The notes beneath the pieces were generated by a model. That model was not told the DNA's origin, ran no database searches, and saw nothing but the letters and a program-made list of their open reading frames with translations. Made by a program: the position numbers and the translations under genes. A stretch of 64,000 nt of DNA from CAVYVZ01 sp963772065 (GTDB lineage Bacteria > Acidobacteriota > Vicinamibacteria > Vicinamibacterales > UBA2999): contig CAVYVZ010000004.1 in the NCBI GenBank assembly GCA_963772065.1, positions 248,001-312,000 of the forward strand. The letters are read 5' to 3'. Positions 62,703-64,000 of the stretch are shown one piece after another. How positions within the stretch are numbered: position 1 is the first letter of the stretch; each line of letters opens with the position of its first letter.

Positions 62703-64000
62703 GACTGGGTACAACCTCCGGCAGCGGGTGGCGACGGTTCACGTCGGCAGCGGGCATCCGCAGGACGGCGAGCCATTGCTCGAGGAATCGCTCACGCGTG
62801 TAGCGCGCCGAGGATGCATGCGCGCGGCGGCCGGCTTCCATCAGCCGATGCCGATCCACCAGGAAGAACTCGAGGCCCTCGACAAGCGCCGCAACCGAAT
62901 CATCGGCGCACACGAACCCATCCTCCTCGTGCGCGATGAGCTCCGGGAGCGCGCCGGACGGTGTCACGACGGACGGGAGGCCTGCGGCTTTGGCCTCCAC
63001 GGTCACGATGCCGAAGCCCTCACGTATCGCGATGGTCGACGGAAAGCAATGAATCGACGCGCCGGCGAGCAACGCTGGAACGTCTTCGCGCTCTCCCAGA
63101 AACCTGACGCGACCTATCAGATCGGGCTGGGCCGCGCGTTCAAGCAGGCGTGCGGCGTAGCCCTTCCATGCCTCCGGTTCCCACCGAGTGGTGTCGCCGA
63201 CGATGTCGAGGCCGACGTCATGCCCCCGCCGGACGAGAATGCCGACCGCGTCGAGCAGTCGATCGCATCCTTTCGGCGGAATCAACTGCCCGACGTAGAT
63301 GATTCGGCCGTCTTGCCTGAGCGGCGGGACCGGCGCCTGGATGGTCCGACGCGGCGGCGGGGGGACGCCGATGATTCGCATTTTCGCAGCGGGAACGCCG
63401 CTGGCGGCCAGGGCCGCCGCGGTGAACTTCGAGTTGGCGACGAACTCGGTGACCACGGGGCTGACGAGCCGCCGCCACAGGAAACGGAACAACGGCAGTT
63501 GCTCCGGCGCATTCCCGAGCCGGGCGATCACCGCGACGCCGAGAAGGCGCAGGAGCGCCAGCGCGGGAAGGTTGTACAACGCTCCGCCGAGGTCGGGAAC
63601 GAGGACGTGCGTGGCGCGCCGCGTCCGCGCCTCGCGCACGAGCACGACGCTCACGCGGGCGACCTCCCATGCAAGGCGCGCTGCCTGCCGTACCGAAATC
63701 CCCCGCCACTTCAACGGCACGTCGTAGTGACCGGGCGCCCAGGTTGCGCCGATTGACACCGCTAGATTCCGCGATCTGCGAACTGCCCCACGAGTTCAGG
63801 ACGCAATGAATCGACGCACCACGCCCGCCCACTCCGTCGAGCAGCTCGAACGTGCTCCGCTCCATGCCGTACACGCTGACCATGGCGCCGCAGCACGCCA
63901 CCACGTTGGTGCGCCCGACGGGCAGCGCGCGCCGTGCGAGGACGCGCCGCGCCAGGATGGCAAGTCCCTCGGCGGCGGACGCGAAGGTGTGGCTGGCGAC
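62692..64000 (-). CDS. Glycosyltransferase family 4 protein, 5' end outside window (frameshifted)
   Basis: The frame is open to base 64000. From there it reads through TFASAAEGLAILARRVLARR and GMERSTFELLDGVGGRGASI, HCVLNSWGSSQIAE. Near 63766 one extra base shifts the frame; removing it joins QIAE to LAVSIGATWAPGHYDVPLKW. The rest is intact: VPDLGGALYNLPALALLRLL, IIYVGQLIPPKGCDRLLDAV, VGLDIVGDTTRWEPEAWKGY and STIAIREGFGIVTVEAKAAG (EX7E). GT-B retaining enzyme of the polysaccharide locus; the full length is not visible. Confidence 0.85.

Overview
The window is high-GC, gene-dense bacterial DNA in which neighbouring genes usually overlap by ATGA, GTGA or TGATG. It has single-copy housekeeping genes, c-di-GMP proteins, an exosortase/PEP-CTERM pair, a large polysaccharide locus, and intergenic families of short degenerate tandem repeats (GTTCGTCG, TAGGCGG, CTGCTTCC). 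Together these suggest Acidobacteriota, perhaps a Vicinamibacteria-type lineage. That is inference from gene content and repeat style; there is no rRNA to confirm it. No tRNA, rRNA, CRISPR array, insertion sequence or prophage was recognised.

Layout. 1-705 (+): a degenerate receiver fragment and a PilZ protein. 680-8368 (-): two ABC ATPase/permease pairs, a secreted protein, a gamma-glutamylcyclotransferase-like protein, an HD hydrolase, a Nudix hydrolase, YjbQ and TsaD. 8579-13528 (-): a nucleoside and methylthioadenosine salvage operon (pyrimidine phosphorylase, NupC-type transporter, purine nucleoside phosphorylase, cytidine deaminase, MtnA). 13561-21660 (+): a HEAT-repeat protein and an HD-GYP protein sharing an N-terminal domain, an amidohydrolase, a DNA alkyltransferase, and an ECF sigma/anti-sigma/DUF4097 operon. 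21717-26209: a GGDEF protein, a ParB-histidine-kinase-like fusion, three small proteins and a RodZ/PEGA protein. 26210-34398 (-): RNase G, rodA, PBP2, mreD, mreC, mreB and a GAF-GGDEF protein. 34689-44762: a PpiD-like chaperone, exosortase plus one PEP-CTERM protein, SppA, an amine oxidase, a sorbosone-dehydrogenase-like protein, FKBP and an rRNA methyltransferase. 44850-64000: polysaccharide synthesis (BY-kinase, two O-antigen polymerase/ligase proteins, four glycosyltransferases, a sugar transferase, a carbamoyltransferase) with a lasso-peptide-type RiPP locus embedded in it.

The most notable element is the RiPP locus at 50296-54211 (-). It encodes a B2 transglutaminase-like protease, an HPr-kinase-like protein, two tandem precursor peptides too short to be obvious as genes, an asparagine-synthase-like cyclase, a PqqD-like leader-binding protein, and then a strong intrinsic terminator. 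Both precursors carry the YxxPxL...G leader signature and a Gly1...Asp/Glu8-Pro9-Gly10 core, which predicts 8-residue macrolactam rings.

Caution: at least eleven genes carry apparent single-base frameshifts, several at short homopolymers and many in genes that are normally intact. I read this mainly as assembly or sequencing error. Those genes are given as one CDS, with the break described.
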